This document shows positions 63,313 through 64,000 of a stretch of 64,000 nucleotides of DNA, piece by piece (positions within the stretch are counted from its first letter, which is position 1; every line of letters starts with the position of its first letter). The DNA is taken from assembly GCF_001280125.1 (NCBI RefSeq), contig NZ_LGEG01000277.1:52501-116500 (forward strand), in the 5' to 3' direction. The stretch comes from Streptomyces sp. NRRL F-6492. GTDB taxonomy: Bacteria; Actinomycetota; Actinomycetes; Streptomycetales; Streptomycetaceae. The position numbers and the translations under genes are program-made. A model generated the notes under the pieces. It was not told where the DNA came from and searched no databases. It saw only the letters and a list, made by a program, of their open reading frames with translations.

Positions 63313-63945
63313 ATGCTGATCTGGATCAACGGACCGTTCGGCGGCGGCAAGACGCAGACCGCGTACGAGCTGCGGAGGCGGCTGCCGGGGAGCGTCGTCT
63401 GCGACCCCGAGCACGTCGGCTTCGGCCTGCACCGCATGACGCCCCCGGGGCTCCGGGGCGACTTCCAGGACCTCCCGGCCTGGCGGCAGGGCGTGTACGA
63501 GGTCCTGGACCTGGCCCTCCGGAGGCACCCGGGCGTGGTGATCGCGCCGATGACGGTCGTGGAGCCCCGGTACTTCGACGAGACGGTCGGGCGCCTGCGC
63601 GGGGCCGGCCACGACGTGCGGCACTTCGCGCTCCTCGCCGAGCGGGAGACGGTCCTGCGCCGGCTGCGCGAGCGCGGCTTCGGGCACGCGGTCCGGTTCC
63701 TGGCGGGGAAGGACGCCCCGCTCCGGCGGGAGAGCTTCGCCGTGTCCAGGATCGACCTGTGCCTGGACCGGCTGCGCGGCGAGGCCTTCTCGGAGCACCT
63801 CCGCACCGACCGCCTCACGGTTCCGCAGGTCGCGGACCGCATCGCCGCCTCGGCCGGGCTGTCCCTCGCCCCCGACACCGACGGCGCGCTCCGGGCCCGC
63901 CTGCGCCGGGCGGCGACCGGGATCAGGCACATCCGCTTCGACTGA
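63313..63945 (+). CDS. TmrB-like ATP-binding protein
   Basis: A 210-residue P-loop protein. Walker A is LIWINGPFGGGKTQTAYELR (residues 2 to 21). Further GFGLHRMTPPGLRGDFQDLP, WRQGVYEVLDLALRRHPGVV, PMTVVEPRYFDETVGRLRGA and HFALLAERETVLRRLRERGF, all typical of TmrB-type tunicamycin-resistance-related ATPases common in Streptomyces. Role not fixed; resistance or kinase-like. Last gene of the window. Confidence 0.82.
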   Translation: MLIWINGPFGGGKTQTAYELRRRLPGSVVCDPEHVGFGLHRMTPPGLRGDFQDLPAWRQGVYEVLDLALRRHPGVVIAPMTVVEPRYFDETVGRLRGAGHDVRHFALLAERETVLRRLRERGFGHAVRFLAGKDAPLRRESFAVSRIDLCLDRLRGEAFSEHLRTDRLTVPQVADRIAASAGLSLAPDTDGALRARLRRAATGIRHIRFD

Positions 63946-64000
63946 CCCCCGGCTCCCCGGCCCCCCGGCCCCGACTCCCCGGCATCCTCCAGCCCCCTCC

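Overview
The window is chromosomal DNA of a Streptomyces or a very close actinobacterial relative. Evidence: very high GC with strong third-position GC bias, frequent GTG/TTG starts, the gene set dnaK-grpE-dnaJ-hspR, clpB, fba, pyrE, purA, kynurenine genes and several Streptomyces-type conserved hypotheticals, a 14-bp Streptomyces-type parS site, and HspR (HAIR) operators.

Region 1 (1 to about 21.34 kb) is most of a temperate siphophage genome. It is cut by the left window edge inside the tape measure gene, and its right end is an attachment junction inside a host phosphoribosyltransferase gene. Nearly all phage genes lie on the minus strand, so they are transcribed from right to left. Reading leftward they are: serine integrase; a divergent control region with a repressor-like gene and three copies of an operator-like sequence; recombination genes (YqaJ exonuclease, RecT); an orphan cytosine methyltransferase; a DnaD/O-type replication gene with an iteron-like array inside it; small accessory genes; small and large terminase; HNH nuclease; portal; minor capsid protein; an Rmf/CrpP-like mini-gene; scaffold; major capsid protein; head-tail connectors; major tail protein; and tail chaperones joined by a -1 frameshift at C CCA AAT.

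Region 2 (21.3 to 30.1 kb) is core chromosome: the 3' remnant of the interrupted phosphoribosyltransferase, a Yip1-type membrane protein, an EtfD-like membrane Fe-S oxidoreductase, a shortened sugar transferase, and the dnaK-grpE-dnaJ-hspR operon under HAIR elements.

Region 3 (30.1 to 32.4 kb) is a small accessory island between hspR and clpB and is the most unusual part. A LuxR-type regulator with a downstream unknown gene diverges from a 96-residue exported peptide with six D-P-G-W-(H) repeats. The peptide gene is followed 8 bp later by a miniature Rieske-like protein that has lost both histidine ligands. I do not recognise this cassette. It may be a peptide signal, a RiPP or a metal-binding system.

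Region 4 (32.4 to 64 kb) returns to conserved chromosome. It holds an F420/PPOX-type protein, HAIR-controlled clpB, a YbjN-type protein, a class I aminotransferase, DUF2617, a membrane-fused spermidine synthase, a CoxG-like protein, aldose epimerase, pyrE, parS, fba, a PatB/MalY aminotransferase, a DHA2 exporter, DUF3151, a DUF3152 zincin-like exoprotein, the kynurenine set (TDO, kynureninase, formamidase-like hydrolase), a NarL-type two-component pair, a P450, a degenerate lipid-kinase homologue, purA, a Ser/Thr kinase paired with a PstS-like binding protein, a quinone oxidoreductase and a TmrB-like ATPase.

Starts were chosen from ribosome binding sites and overlaps. All functional names come from motif recognition by eye, without database searches.
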